Shown here piece after piece: positions 24,063 through 37,312 of a stretch of 64,000 bases of DNA (positions are counted from its first letter, which is position 1; every line of letters starts with the position of its first letter). The position numbers were made by a program, and so were the translations under genes. The notes beneath the pieces are model-generated. The model was not told the origin of the DNA and did not search any database. It saw only the letters and a program-made list of their open reading frames with translations. This stretch comes from Campylorhamphus procurvoides (lineage: Eukaryota > Chordata > Aves > Passeriformes > Dendrocolaptidae). The stretch lies in NCBI GenBank assembly GCA_013396655.1, contig WBMV01006674.1, forward strand, positions 992,224 through 1,056,223. Reading direction: 5' to 3'.

Positions 24063-27000
24063 TAAGAGTTTAAATAGGTGCCTTTTGAGGCTTGCATCTT
24101 AAGAGATTATTTAAGAGGGATCTGCTTCAGGTTCCTCTGGAAAGATCATCTGAGTATAGTAGCACCAGTCATTGAAAATTACTATGTTTGTAGTTGAGGT
24201 AAGCTTCCCTGTATTTACTCTCATGTATTAGGATTCACATAAGTTTTACTGTAATGCTCCTTGTGGTAATATATATATATTTTAAAAAACCCTCCTGAAT
24301 GAGAGGCTAGACTGTTAAACTTAGTCATATCTCTTTATTCAGATACATAGAATCCTGTTTACAAGAAGTATGATAAATTGAGAATGCAAGAATGTCAGTG
24401 CCCTTACTTGGAGTCCTAATAAAAAACACATTTTCTACTGCAGCAAAGATAAAACAGAGCACTTTTGTCACTTACCTGCAGTGATGAGGATAGTATCAGT
24501 AAAAATGCTACAATGTTAATTTTACTTGTAGCAAAGAAGGTTTCTTTCTGTATCTGCTTGAAAGACCTTTTGGGTTCTTTAAGTTAGTCATATAGCTCCA
24601 GTGCCTGGTTTGTGTGAAAAGGAAAGGCCAGTCTACTGAGATCAGTAATAAGTCATCTCTGCTTCTGCTGATATGGGCCATTCCAATCAGTTTTCAGAAA
24701 AGCAGCTTTTGTTTCTTTATGTCTTTTGGTTGCTGCTTCTTTGGCTTCATGTATGCCTTCAAGTCTTTGTAGTAGCAGAAATTCTGAACAGTTGATTCCT
24801 ATTTGCTTTCTCTGTATTATTATTGATTTTGTAGTCTTGTATTGCATAGTCATCAGTGTCATTTTGTTCTAGTCTGAAGAGTTCTGGCCTATTGAGTTCT
24901 TTTTCTGGAAGATAATCCATCCCTTTGATCAAAATGTATCTTCTACAAAGTCTGTTCTCTTACTATTTGCATCTATGAAGCTGTAAAGGAAGATGGGGGG
25001 GTTATTTTTTTAATTTTTTTTTAAATACTGAATCAGGTTGGGAGAAGCAAGCAGAAAGTTTCCTTGGGCGGATTTGTGTTTTAGTTTTCTAATGTTTTGG
25101 AGGGTGAAATCCTTCTTTCAAACATTTTCAGATTTACCAGAAGAGTGCTTCAGAGAAAAGCTGCTATCCAACAGAATTTACTAAGACCTACAGAAAAACT
25201 ACAGTACTGCAGAGTGATATATCAAAGTTGATTTTGAATATGATAATTAAAAGCAAGAAAGCAATACAGATGTCAGGCTGCTGTGTACTTGTAAAATTCA
25301 TTTAGAGGTACGCTAGTACTATCTGTACTGTGACCTCTTTGCCTCCACTAGCACAGAGGAAAAAGCTGTAAAATGCAAAAATAGAGTAGGGGTGTAGGAG
25401 TGAGTCAGAAGAGTGAAGGCAAAAGCAAGCTGTCAGATGTGGGCTGGCTGTCAGGATGAAACAGAGTTGGGAAAATTAATATGTGAAAAAGGAAGTGGGA
25501 GAGAAAGGCTAATACTGGGAATACTGAAGTAATGGAACTCATGTTGGTGTATTAGATATCAGGTAATTAATGTAAAATCTGTAGTTGGACTTAACATGCA
25601 TTAACCTTTTAATACTCTTATTATGTCATCATACCTAGATTAGAGGGCCTCATAGAGGATTTGCTCTTGGGATAGTTCAGGACATCTGATAAAAGATGCT
25701 GTTGCTCATGGAACTTCTGTTCTATCAATAAGGGGGGAAAGGTGACAGTGGTGTCTGGGGTGAGACTGCAGGGAAATCTGTAGGAATGTTATGTACTTGT
25801 AACAGTGTAATGAAAGAAAACTTTCCTTTAGACATGAAACGGTGCATAGCCTAAAACCTCAGCTCCACTGTATTGCAAATGGTATAGTTAAATTAGGGAA
25901 TATGGCTTATGCTGATCTTCCTGTTTGTTTATCATCTATAAAATGATAACTTTTATGGTAGAGGTTTTATGAATCCTGTTTATGTACCTAAATGGTTGGT
26001 AAGTGCTGATAGTGGAAGAGCACATGAGAAAGGGAGTTCTATTTGGAACATGATTTCAGTAGTACAGGCTGAACACTAAACAGGGAAGAAAAATCCATAA
26101 TTTTGACTAGCTGCTCATTATGAAAACACTAATCATCTCGTAGATTGAATGAATCAAGTTCCTTTAGCCACAGGAAAGTAGAGATCATGTAGGACTGTAC
26201 ACGGGTCATAGGTTTGTGGGGCTAATTGCTTTGGCTTAGGCAGCATTAATTAAAACATTTCCTAGGCCTGGGGTATTTGACTGTTCAGCCTTACTATTGC
26301 TTACATATTGATCTATGCATGAATTAACATTTAAAGTCAAAGCAGAGTCCTTAGAGAAGTATAAAGCTTTAACATGTTTTGCCTAATTTAATAGTGTAAA
26401 TTAAGCTGGCAGAACAGCTTTGCCCTCCAGGAATCTTTTTGGAGAGATGTGCACTGTAGAGGAGAAAAAGCAAGCTCAAAGCAGCAAAGGTAGTCTTGTG
26501 GCACGTCATGGAGTATGTTTCTCTCTTCTGTTCAACATGGAGGCAGTTTCTCACCATGCACTCAGGTATTTGAAGCACAACCCCTAGCCTGATGGATAGA
26601 GCTTTCATGAAAATGAATCTAGAACCAGTTTTCAAAACTGTTTGTATTGCAGGAGCTTTAAGTTTACTGCATGAGTGACGGACTGTTGAGTAGGAGAGAA
26701 AGTCAGGTCCGTTTGTCTGAAATGAGGAAACTTGGAAGTCTTCCCTATCAAACCCTAACCCTGCCCTTACTACTTCTCTGCTTCTGCCAGGGCCACTGAA
26801 TGGTTACCCACCAAAACTGCAGCATTCCCCATGCTCAGGCAGTGTGTATTTTCTTCCTATAATCAAATCAGTTTTATTTTTTGTATTGATCACTTGTTCT
26901 TAGGTATTTATGAGGGAAATGCAGTCAGTGAAGGCACTGCACATTCCTGTGACTGACCTTGAAGCCAGTGTGCTTTCATTTTTGTGCTCTGGAATAATAA

Positions 27001-30000
27001 TCATCTTTAACTATCAGTCTGATGTACAAGAAGCAGACTTTTAAAACATTTGTGATTAATTTTGTGATGACGTGCATACTGTTAAGGTCAGGTAAACAGC
27101 AGACTTCTTGGTTCTTGTTGTTTCTTTCAAGCTAACACAGTCCTGAAGGCCTGTGTGTTTTCTGTCATGGTGCAATTCAAAGATGTCAGCAGCCTTTCAG
27201 AAGCTAGAAGTCAACACAAATGAGTTACTGCATAACTGGAAATTTAGGCTTTTATCCCTTTCTCCAGAATTCTTTTTTGAAAGAAGATCGTAAGTGGCCG
27301 CAGCTCCAGGTGCAACTGCAGCAGTACTGTACTTTGCTGTCTTGAAAGGGTGTGCTCTTTCTTCTTCCTCCCACCATGCTGTTTTCTTTCCCTCCTCCTT
27401 TTTTATTTAATTCAGTGGGTGGGGAGTGAGAAAGGGTTGTTTCTGCCTTGCTGGTTAGCTGGATTGGCTAATGGAGAGTCTGACAAGTGCCTTTGGGAGT
27501 GTGCAGTTGAGAATGAGGAGGGAGACTGGGACCTCCCTGTTTGTCAACAGTGAGCTCCTGTAGAATCATGCACTGGGTGATTAGCATATGTTTGCTCAAA
27601 GGAGTTAGGGATTGTTGGTTTTATAACACCACCTCCTGCAGGCAACAGAATATTGCTTAAAACTCATCTTGAAACATAGAAAGGCAAATTATCTGATAGG
27701 GAAGGTATTTATGGGTACTTTGAAACTTTGTCGTCATCTGAATGTCACAGGGCCTGATGCAGAATATTCAGATGAGAGTCTGGTTATTATCAACTGGAAT
27801 ATTGTTTTTGTATAACTGCCCAAAATCAAGTGTAGCAGGGAAAGAGGATTGTATCAACTCATTTAAAATGCTTTCCTAAAGTATGTGTTTTTATCAGCAT
27901 GCAACTACAAGAACTTTTGCCAAAGGTGTATTCTCCTAAGCTCTTAAAGGTGGTATTATATGCTGCTAAAGACAGTGGAAGAAATACATTGATGTCTTTC
28001 TTTGACTCAAGTGAAGGCTTTCTGCAAAATGACACTGCTGGTGAAGTAATGAGCACAAAAGCTTAACCTTTTCTAAGAGATACTTTGGTTTTCTGACAAA
28101 TTTCTTTAGTGCCTTTTTCCCTTGGAACTCATGTCTGAACTTCCAAAATCTGGAATGCAGGACTGAGAAGCTAGAGATGAACTTCTGCAACCTGTGTAAG
28201 AATGCATGAGTTCCTTGTGCTGTAGGAAAAAAGCAGATAACACCATGGTTTTGCCATGCTAATTTTGGCATGTATGCTATTATGAGTTACAGTTGCTCAT
28301 CTAGGCACAGTATTTTCCTCTTGATTGCTTGCCTGCTTGCATAAAATTGCTAGGTTAGTAAGAAGTGGAAAATTTAGAATTCACTAGACTACAGGTTTGC
28401 CTTTACAGAGATAACTTGGCTTATGAGGACCAAACACTCTGTAGAGGCTGGGCAAAATACAACTGTATCCTTACTCTTTTTGTAAGCTTTTCCCTAGAAT
28501 TTGTAGAGAATTGGGATAGCAGGCATGACCTCTTGAGGCCGTGCAGGTTGTGCCACACAGAATAAGCAGTGACCAGAGCTGTGGCTGGAGAATCCTAAAG
28601 TCCTGCCATGTGAGATGCTGCAGATCTGCTGTCTCAAGTGTTTGGTGGCAGCAGTGAAGGTGTTTTAGCATAAATCAGAGGATACAAACAAATATGCCAG
28701 AATGAGGCCTGAGATTATATTGGTACTGGAGCACACAGCAGTTTGAAGAAAAAGAAGCTACTTTCATAATATGCTGATGAAAAGTATAACATTCTTAGTA
28801 TACTGATGCTTTTTATATTGTGACCGAAAGTCAGCATATATTGTTCTTTTCCTCTGTATCAGAATAAATATGGAATCTGGTTTGCTCTTCTCTTTAATGC
28901 TGTGAGAAGAAGAGAAATGCTGGTTTGCAGATGCAACTTAGAAAACTGCTTCTCAAAAATACTCAATTTGTGATGGGGTTTAATGCACTGTGTGCCAAAA
29001 CAGTGAAGTTAGTCTTAGATACCTGATGTGATGGGGGTCTACTGTGGTCAAAAAAAGAGAAATCTGTTTAACTCAGGTTTGGGGAGACATATTTAAAAGT
29101 GTCCTCTGATGAGGAAGCCTGTTCAGATTCTGCACCTAAGGTGCTAATTAAGCTTTCATGAGCATTTATGAACAGTTGTTCTGTATGGGGTCAGCTTTCG
29201 TCTGGCAAGATTACAGGCATAAAAACTGTCATTGGACCCATGGTGGTTCAAAACTGCTGGTGCCCTAGGTCATAGGAGTGAATTTCAGGTGGGTTCAGTG
29301 TTGATCAGACCTGGCTTGATGGTGAAAAATAAGGAGTAGTGCAGTTGGTAATCAACCTTTTGGAACAGTGTAACTGTGTTGACATGGTATTGCCTTCCTT
29401 CTCATAAGCTTAATGAACCTCAGTTATCTTGGTGTCTGTCTCATGGATTATTGTTATTTGTTTCTTTCTTTTTTATTTTATCCAGCATAGCTAACAAGCT
29501 AACACTTTGAGGCATTTGTGATACTACTTTGCAGTGATGATACAGTGTCAACAGCCCTTTGCTGTTTCCCACGTATTTCAAGATCTGTTTGAAAAAGCAC
29601 TGGCAAACTTGAAGCTGCATTAAGTTCTTGAATAGTGGCTAGAGAGCTGCCTAAGCACCCTTGTGATTGGTATTACCAAGATCTACTGATTTAAAATAGT
29701 GATCTGTAGGGTTTTAGTGTTTTTCTTTATTACTAGTAGACTAGAAGATATATAAGCCTCATTGTGCAAGACAAAACTTTCTGCTTCTTTCGAAACACAG
29801 AGATATTTGTTGACAAATTTTCTATATTTTTATCTATCTCATTGCATTCCATTCTTAACATATTTAAGAAATGCTATAGTATTCCTGCCCCTGCCAACTG
29901 TGTTTTTTCATTGATGTTCATAACTTTTCTTTCAAAATTTCTGCTCTGCTACTTAAAGCTTATACTGTGTATACCCATTTTTAAATCAGATTGTCTTGAT

Positions 30001-33000
30001 TTTCAAGACTATTATTTGTTAAAAAAATTTTTAATTGCTGCTATACTTTTTCTTTATTTCTGTGCTACTGTAACTTCCTAATCAAATTACTTTGTAGAGT
30101 AATGGCTTCTGGTCCGTGTGATACCCATTTGAGGGACAAAACAATAAAAAAGAGAGACCTGAAAATTTGGCTTTTTACAATGCCATATATTCTGTATATA
30201 TAGTAATACATATATAATATATACTATATATAGTAATATGTAGTATGTATATACTGTTGTGGGTGGATCTAAATAAATTTAGGTTATTTTGCTTGTTGTC
30301 TATTGTCTCCCTGTCAATTTTTCAATGTATTTGGGATGTGTTTTCTTAGGAACTTTTGATCACTTGCAGTTTCTTCATTAATGTGTCATAATGAGTTTCT
30401 AATGGGACCACTATACCAAGGAATTTCCTGTTTAGATAGACCAGAGGGAGTCCAATGTCAAAGCTGGTACTTCAGTGCTCTTTTGAGAGAGAAAGTTCCA
30501 AAGCGGATGTTGTGGATTTTGTGGCTGAAGATAAATTGTTAGACATGTCTCCTTTAGGAAGTACTCCTGGTTGCTTTCTTCTGCTCGTGAAGAATTTGGA
30601 TACAGTGAAAAGATAGCTGTTGGAGGTGGGACTGGGGTGACTGCTGGGGCAAGGGAAGCACACATAGGGGAGCCCAGGTTTCATCTTTGCTCCAAATCAG
30701 TGAGGGTTTGCTCAGCAAGTTCACAGTGTGGTGAGCCTATTGAAAAGGGTGTTAAGTTACACTGTGGCAAAAATGCCTTTTTTAGAAGTTGCAAACCATA
30801 TCTGTGAAGATGAACAGCTGCATAGCTGGCCCTTGAGAGAGAAGGAGTTTGATCTTGAATACTTTTTTTTTCTTTATACTTGACAGAGTCTTGTAGTGCA
30901 CTTGATTATCTCCTTATTTGTTTGTACAAACAATTTTGTTTACTATTCATACATGCAATGTATTTCATGTAAGTTATTTTAGAAGATTGTTTAGCAAATT
31001 TAGCTGAGGCACAGCATGAATACACCCTTATTTAACTTCGAAAGGATTCCTTAAGTGCCTAGTCTGACTTGAATTTGGGCTTTAGGTATATCCTGAGTTG
31101 ATCTTAGTCTGGCAGAGGATTTGAGTCTTAGTGACCTTTTTTTGTTGCAAGAACCTTACCTTTTGGAGACCACAGGGACATTTCTTTGTGCAGATTAAAT
31201 GAGAGAAAAGGCTTTGGACAAGTTGTTCCAAACAATGCTCTGTATGTACCTACAATATGGAAATACAGAAATGTATATGGAAATTATCTGACACTGAATT
31301 TTTTAGCATTGTCTATACCTAATGTGTTCCCCTGAGTAATTCCTTCAAGCTTCCAGCAGAACAGAAAACATGCCAGGTCCCAGTTTCTGCTGGTTTTGTT
31401 CTGAAGTCAGAAATGAATTGAGCTATTTTAAAATGAACTTATATATATATGTGTGTACCACAGCCAATCTTTTTTACACAGGAAAATTGGAGAACTGCTT
31501 CTTAGGGTTTTTTGGTTGAAAAGTGAAATTAAAATGCATATATATCACTACTGTGTATAAAACACACTGTGCAAACAGGATTATCCTGGAGGTTTATCAA
31601 CACTTCTGTGTTGCTCTGCTTTCAGAGCTAGGCCTGTCCTGAGGGGAATTGAGGTATTACTGCTGGTGCACCTGGGAAAGGTGTTGTCTGATACCTGTAG
31701 GGTTGTGGGGACTGAAAGCTGCAGGTTTCTCACCTTATTACCGTCTGAATAGTCAAAATCCATATTAAATCTACTTTTAAGAAAGAGCAGCTGTTTTGTA
31801 TTTACTGTAACAAGTTTGGATAATTTGCTTTTGGATAATTCCACTTAAACTGTATTTAACTGGGTTTATTTAGAAAATACTTGGTTTTCTGCTAAAATTT
31901 TAGTGAGACTCTTAATACGTTCTTCCTGAACCTGCTGATTTGTAACATAGGTCATCTTCAAGACTTAACAGGATTTTTGAAGAATTGAAATGCTTTGCAA
32001 TTTATCTAATCACTTCAGAGAATCATAAATCTGATCATAGATTGAAAAATGTGCTGGGGTTTATACTAGAGAAGAACAGCTTTTCTTTTCCCAGTCTAGG
32101 AAGAGAAACTAGCAGTGGCAAGATAGTCTTTCCTTAAAAATGGAAAATTATGAGAAACATTGTTACTTCTAATTTAATTCTTGATGCCATCCCTGCATGA
32201 CATGATTATATTAACTTTTTACATATAAAATGCATGTAAATCCGATGTGTATTCATACTTCATATGTACTTTTTTATTCTATTATGTTAAATTGAGTTAT
32301 ATAAATCAGTCTTTTATTTGTATAGATTCTCCTGCTTGGGGAATAAAAAATGTCCTGACTGGTACCAGCCTTATCAGCTTACATCTGCTTTTACTACTAA
32401 TATATTGTATAATGCTAAGGATAAAACCACACATGGCAAGTGCTAATTAAATGAATGTCTTACTGCCTTTTTGTACCTGTAATCTTGGTTTCTTCTGCTA
32501 AATGTGATCTTTACTATCAAACGTAATGTGTAGTAGCAGAGTGAGCACACAGAATGTCTTGGTTACTGTAGTATGCTCTATTAACATGTATATATTTCCC
32601 CTTGATGGGGTGAAGGGTTATCATTATTTTTACTAAATTCAATGTTAATACTTTTATTCTACTCAGCTCTGCCACTTCATTTATCTAAAATTAGAAAGCA
32701 GTGAAAACTTCCCCTCGATTCTGCTAAAGCAGAAGATTAAATATCAGTTGGTGACTAAAACACTAACGTAACCTGTAAGAGTTCACAGAGGAGGGCTGAT
32801 AGATGTGGTCAGATTTACGTTTTTCCAGGGCAGTGCAGTTTTCCACTCTGAAGAACACAGAACTATATAGAGGTGATAGAAGCAGAGGAAAAAAAACCGG
32901 AAACTTGGCACATACGGTTTAAATGTAATACAAGGAACATAGAAGTGAACAAGCATTTGTTTATGTAAACAGATTTTTCTAGTAAGTTTTCTTGCTCTCT

Positions 33001-33437
33001 TTTTGTTTTGCTAGATTATTTTGGTTAAGAAAGTGTATTGGGGGTATTTTAAATTGAAAAGTTGCTTAAGCTGGCTTATGAACTTGGTTCATATGCTTAA
33101 AGCAAATTATGTTTAGTAATTCAAAAAAAAACTTTGAAGTACAATTGGCATATTATTAAATTTGCCAAGGTCAGAAATGCATGTCCTATACGACACTTCT
33201 TTTTCCTTCTTAAATGTAACATTGTGTGACCATGAAAACTGATCCCTATCTGCCAAAGTTGTAACAATAAATGCTTAATGAAAGCATAACTGCATAATGG
33301 CACTATATTTTTACAGTATGACAGTTTTGTTTACTCTTAAGCCCTATTTCTTTTCAATGAAGAATGACTGCTCCCATGCCTGTCAGGAGTTAGATGTATG
33401 TCTCTGTCCTGCTGAGCATGGTGCATCAGCCACAGGG
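24063..33437 (+). other. PPP1R12A: PPP1R12A intron 1, fourth part
   Basis: Nine kb of intron with no recognised exon and no CR1. It has a short (AT)n tract at 24,268-24,281, an AT-rich imperfect palindrome at 30,185-30,255, and a short (AT)n/(GT)n tract at about 31,440-31,457. ORFs up to about 105 codons occur but are Phe-, Leu- and Ser-rich and fit chance expectation. Confidence 0.65.
30185..30255. repeat. AT-rich imperfect palindromic microsatellite
   Basis: A stretch made almost only of A and T. An exact 11-base inverted repeat (TATATATAGTA at 30,195-30,205 and TACTATATATA at 30,222-30,232) is separated by a 16-base AT spacer. A further direct copy of TATATAGTAATA follows. It could form a hairpin or cruciform, and no function is implied. 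Confidence 0.85.
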
Positions 33438-33798
33438 CCTGTTCAGCCTTGGGAAATGATGACTGAGAGGGGACTTCATCAATGTCTCTATGTATCTAAA
33501 GGGAAGGTGTCAAGAAGATGGAGCCAGGCTCTGCTCGGTGGTGCTGAGCAGTAGGACAAGAGGCAATGGGCAGACACTGATGCACAGGAAGTTCCACCTG
33601 AATAAGGGAAAGAATTTCTTTACTGTCCACTGGAACAGCTTGCCTAGAGAGGTGGTAGAGTGTTCCTCACTGGAGATATTCAAGAGCTGTCTGAACACAA
33701 TCCTGTGCCATGTGCTCTAGGATGACTCTGCTTGAGCAGGGAGGTTGGACCAGATGACCCACTGTGGTCGCTTCCAACCTGACCTATTCTGTGATTCT
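33438..33798 (+). repeat. CR1 LINE 3' fragment (plus strand)
   Basis: In plus orientation this region shows the usual order of CR1 3' blocks: CCTGTTCAGCCTTGGGAAA, GACAAGAGGCAATGGGCA, GGAACAGCTTGCCTAGAGAG, then GGTTGGACCAGATGACC. It ends in the terminal motif ATTCTGTGATTCT at about 33,787-33,798. It is 5'-truncated, with no typical ORF2 remnant beyond the tail, and differs in subfamily from the minus-strand copies. Confidence 0.9.
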
Positions 33799-36700
33799 CC
33801 AATCTGTGCAAATTGCCTCAGAAAGCAATCTGTGAAAGCATGGCCAGAAGAATGAGAAAGCCATTTGTGAAACAAACGAGCCAGAAATTCAACTCTGTAG
33901 GTGACTCCAAATATACTGATTTGATAGGTTTCAAAAGCATGTAGCTAAAATGAGAATCTGTCATATGTAATTTGTACATACCTACCTTCCTAAGCCTTCA
34001 GGGTTCAAGACAGCTTGTAATTTGCACATCATACCAGCTATAATACCATGCTGTCAGTAACATCTTCTTTTCTCCATTTTGCCCAATAAACTCATGTTCT
34101 TTCACTTGGCATGTGATTATAAAGCTGACTGAGAAATCAGAATGTACATTTAAAAGCAAGTTCCACATAATGTACTAGTTTTGTTTTTAAATTGAAAGAA
34201 ACCAGAGGGAACAGAAGAAGTTACTTCTAAGATGCTTAACACTGAGTTTAAGGAAGAATTTCATTTTTGTGAACTTTAGGCAGAGGTTGCTTCCTAGAGT
34301 CCAGTGTCCTCACCAACTTTGTGACCTACGAGAAAAAAGGGATTCAGGCAAAACAGATCTATGCCAGCATCAGTATCTTAGTTTTTCTATGATGTTTGGT
34401 TTGATCTCTTCCAAGATAATTTTTTTCCCATGGCATCTCATTTTCACAGGATTGTTTGGAGGATTTAGGCAGTTTTTGACAGGTTGTCTTAAGATTTTTC
34501 TTTGAGTTGAAATAGATAAATACTGTTAAAGTTGAATTCTTAACATTTAGTTTGGTGGTTTTAATTGGGAGATAACTTTTAGTGTGGGAATTTCAAGCAT
34601 TCCCGAAAACAGATTTGCATGCAGCTAAAAAAGAAAACAAATATTTATTTGAAAGTACATTTGCCTGCAATACTAGGTAGCCTGGAATAGCTGGGATTGT
34701 TTCAGCAGGAACAGGAAAGCAAGCATTACACCAGGCTGTTTTTCAGTATAATGTCTGTCAGAACGAATCTTGAGCCACTACTGGGATTGTTAACAGGAAG
34801 GGTAGTATCTCTGGTTATAATAAATAACATGTTGCAGCCAACTCTCTTCTTCCCCTTATTTATCTTGGCAGGAGGTTGGATGGCAAGAATAATTCTATCC
34901 CTACTTGAAATACTCTAAAACTACTTGAATATATGTGTCCTATTACAGTCCTGATTAGGAACTATGATTAAGCATTCATTAGGATTTAAATAGTGGCAAG
35001 TCCCTATGAGATCAATTTTACAATATGTGGATTATATCAGTCTCAACAGTGATAGATTTTAGTATTTTTCTTGAATTGTGCCCATAATTAAACTTACAGA
35101 TTTAACTATAAATTACAAACTAGCAAAGTTTTAGGGCATGTAATTAATTTAATAATTCAGTGTAGAAAGAAAACAAAATTGTAGGATGGAAATTACATTA
35201 TGCTCTTACTGCATATTTGGGCTAAAAAGTTATTGATTTCATGTAGCACCTGGTTTTATCCACCTCTTGGAGATGAAATAAAATCTAAGTGAACTTCTAT
35301 TGATATGAATATGACAAGTTGTATGCATAAAGTGGAAATAATAGCTAGAGAAGTTTGAGTTCTGGAATGGTTCGTCTATTTTAGTCAATGTTTGACAGTT
35401 CTACAGGATTATAATTAAGTAATGATGGTTAATGTGTGCTCAGTTTCAGTAGTCTCTGCATGCCTTCCTCATGAGACTTGAATGGACATGAAACATTGCA
35501 TCAGCCTCAAGTAGTGTTTTCTCCTTAGGAGAAAGTGTCTTTCTCACCTGCTTTTGCAGGTGTCTAAAATGATTCTCATTTCCTACACTTAAAAGTGAAA
35601 TGTTTTCAAGAAATTTCTCTGGAGAAGAGTTTGTTGCCCTGCAGTGGAGGAAAGAATTTGACGCTGAAAGTTATGCCAAGATGGACTCATATTCTGGGGC
35701 GAGAGGAATACAAACAGTAAGCTTGAAATGCCGGAACTTGCAGAAACCATGCGATACTCTTGAAATGATTTTGGAGTTTGAGTTATTTGGTATGGCACCT
35801 ATAATTTTAACTATTTTTTATGGATGAACTCTCCGGTATTTTAAATAGTAGGCCATTCTTAGCTGAAAATAACCCACAAGTGTGTCATATACAATATTTA
35901 CAAACAAGTTAAAATAACACGAGTCTAGCTAAAGGGTAATATTACTAGTTTAGCAAGAATATTTGCACTGTAAACTATTCCATTTTTCCTAGAAAGTATT
36001 CTTTAATAAAGTAAAATATTCAATCCTAAAACTAGATTTTGCCAGTAAGCAAGGTATCTGATATTACCCCAGCCCACAGAAAAACAGAAGTGCTGAGTTG
36101 TGCGTTGGCTTAATGAACACTTAATTTCATAATTGAGGAACATTTGTCATCTGTAATGCTAGATTAGAGCCTGAAGTTCTGTTACAATGCCAAAACTCTC
36201 CTGTTTCTTACCATAAACATGAACATCAACAGCAATCTTTCCACCCTGTATTCTATATTAAAGAGAATACTCAGCAAATTTAAAATACCTGCTTTTATAA
36301 TGATTACTTAAATAGTAAATAAATGTAATAATCACTAATATTTCATGACCTAATCTGTTGGTCATTTGTATTACCCTTTATCCTGAAAGTGTTCCCAAAT
36401 AGTCAGTGACTCTTAGGACATTGTCATTACTAATACTGGAACCTTAAGATGTTATACTTTGTATAAAAGCATTGAATTAATGACCTAGGAACAAGTCTAG
36501 GTGTAAAAAAAAAAAATTTCCTCTTTTGTTTTAGTGACTGTAACTACTAGGTTACTTCAAATCCCTAGCTTTAAAGTTAGATAAGGCTTATGTTTTCATT
36601 TAAATCACCTTTTTTCCACTTCCTTTGTTGGTGCTGCATTGTTACTTAATGTGCAGCTTAAATATGTCAGTTCTGAAAGTGGAAGGTGTTGCTCTAACTT

Positions 36701-37203
36701 GCTTTGGTTCTTTTGACCAAATTTCATTTTAGACCTTCTCAGTTAGGGGTTTATTGAAAGAAAAAAGTAACATTAAAATTTGCAATATGTAAACTTATTC
36801 TTTTCCCAAGGACAGTGAAGATGAATGGAGGATGTGACTAGTGAGCTATAATGTCCTCTGTGCTAACAAAACCTTTCCTCACATGAGGACAGAAATCATT
36901 GCCGAGGGAGACCAGTGTTCACGCTGTGGGGATTATCTGATGGTGCTGTGCTTGCTAAAGAGTCAGCAAGAAGAATTGCGTAGAAGCAGTAATTGTCAGG
37001 TTCACACTGAACTACTCTGTGATAGCATTATTTCAGAGGACTCACAGTTAACCACCTTTTCATGACAACTGATGAATTTAATTATCTTCAGCCTCTGTTC
37101 CTGTCTCAATTTCGGTTGAAATTGCTCTGCAAGGGAGGGAGGGAAGGAAAGAGGACAGTCAGGTAGACGTAATGTGTAATGTGATATCCTTAGGAAATCT
37201 GTA
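33799..37203 (+). other. PPP1R12A: PPP1R12A intron 1, fifth part
   Basis: Intron sequence between two CR1 fragments. A 75-codon + strand ORF at 35,600-35,827 is preceded by an acceptor-like TTTTGCAG (ending 35,559) and contains a donor-like GTAAGC at 35,717. A stop codon in that frame lies between the acceptor and the ATG, and I do not recognise the peptide. Otherwise nothing is seen. Confidence 0.6.
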
Positions 37204-37312
37204 CAAGGCCAGGTTGGATGGGACTTTCAGCAATCTGGTGTCCCTGCCCATCACAGGGTTCTGGAACTAGATGATCTTTAAGGTCCCTTCCAATCCAAAC
37301 CATTTTATGAGT
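37204..37312 (+). repeat. Short CR1 LINE 3' end (plus strand)
   Basis: About 109 bp of CR1 3' UTR in plus orientation: AGGCCAGGTTGGATGGGACTT, then CTAGATGATCTTTAAGGTCC, then CTTCCAATCCAAACCATTTTATGA at the tail. It is severely 5'-truncated, and the terminal octamers are degraded. Confidence 0.88.

Noticed and set aside
26755..26765. CCCTAACCCT resembling telomere repeat
   Set aside because: Only about one and a half repeat units, far too short to be an interstitial telomere tract.
36841..37065. Plus-strand ORF with a CSRCG motif that looks like half of a zinc-binding site
   Set aside because: Only one C-x-x-C pair, no partner pair, no splice context and no recognised family.
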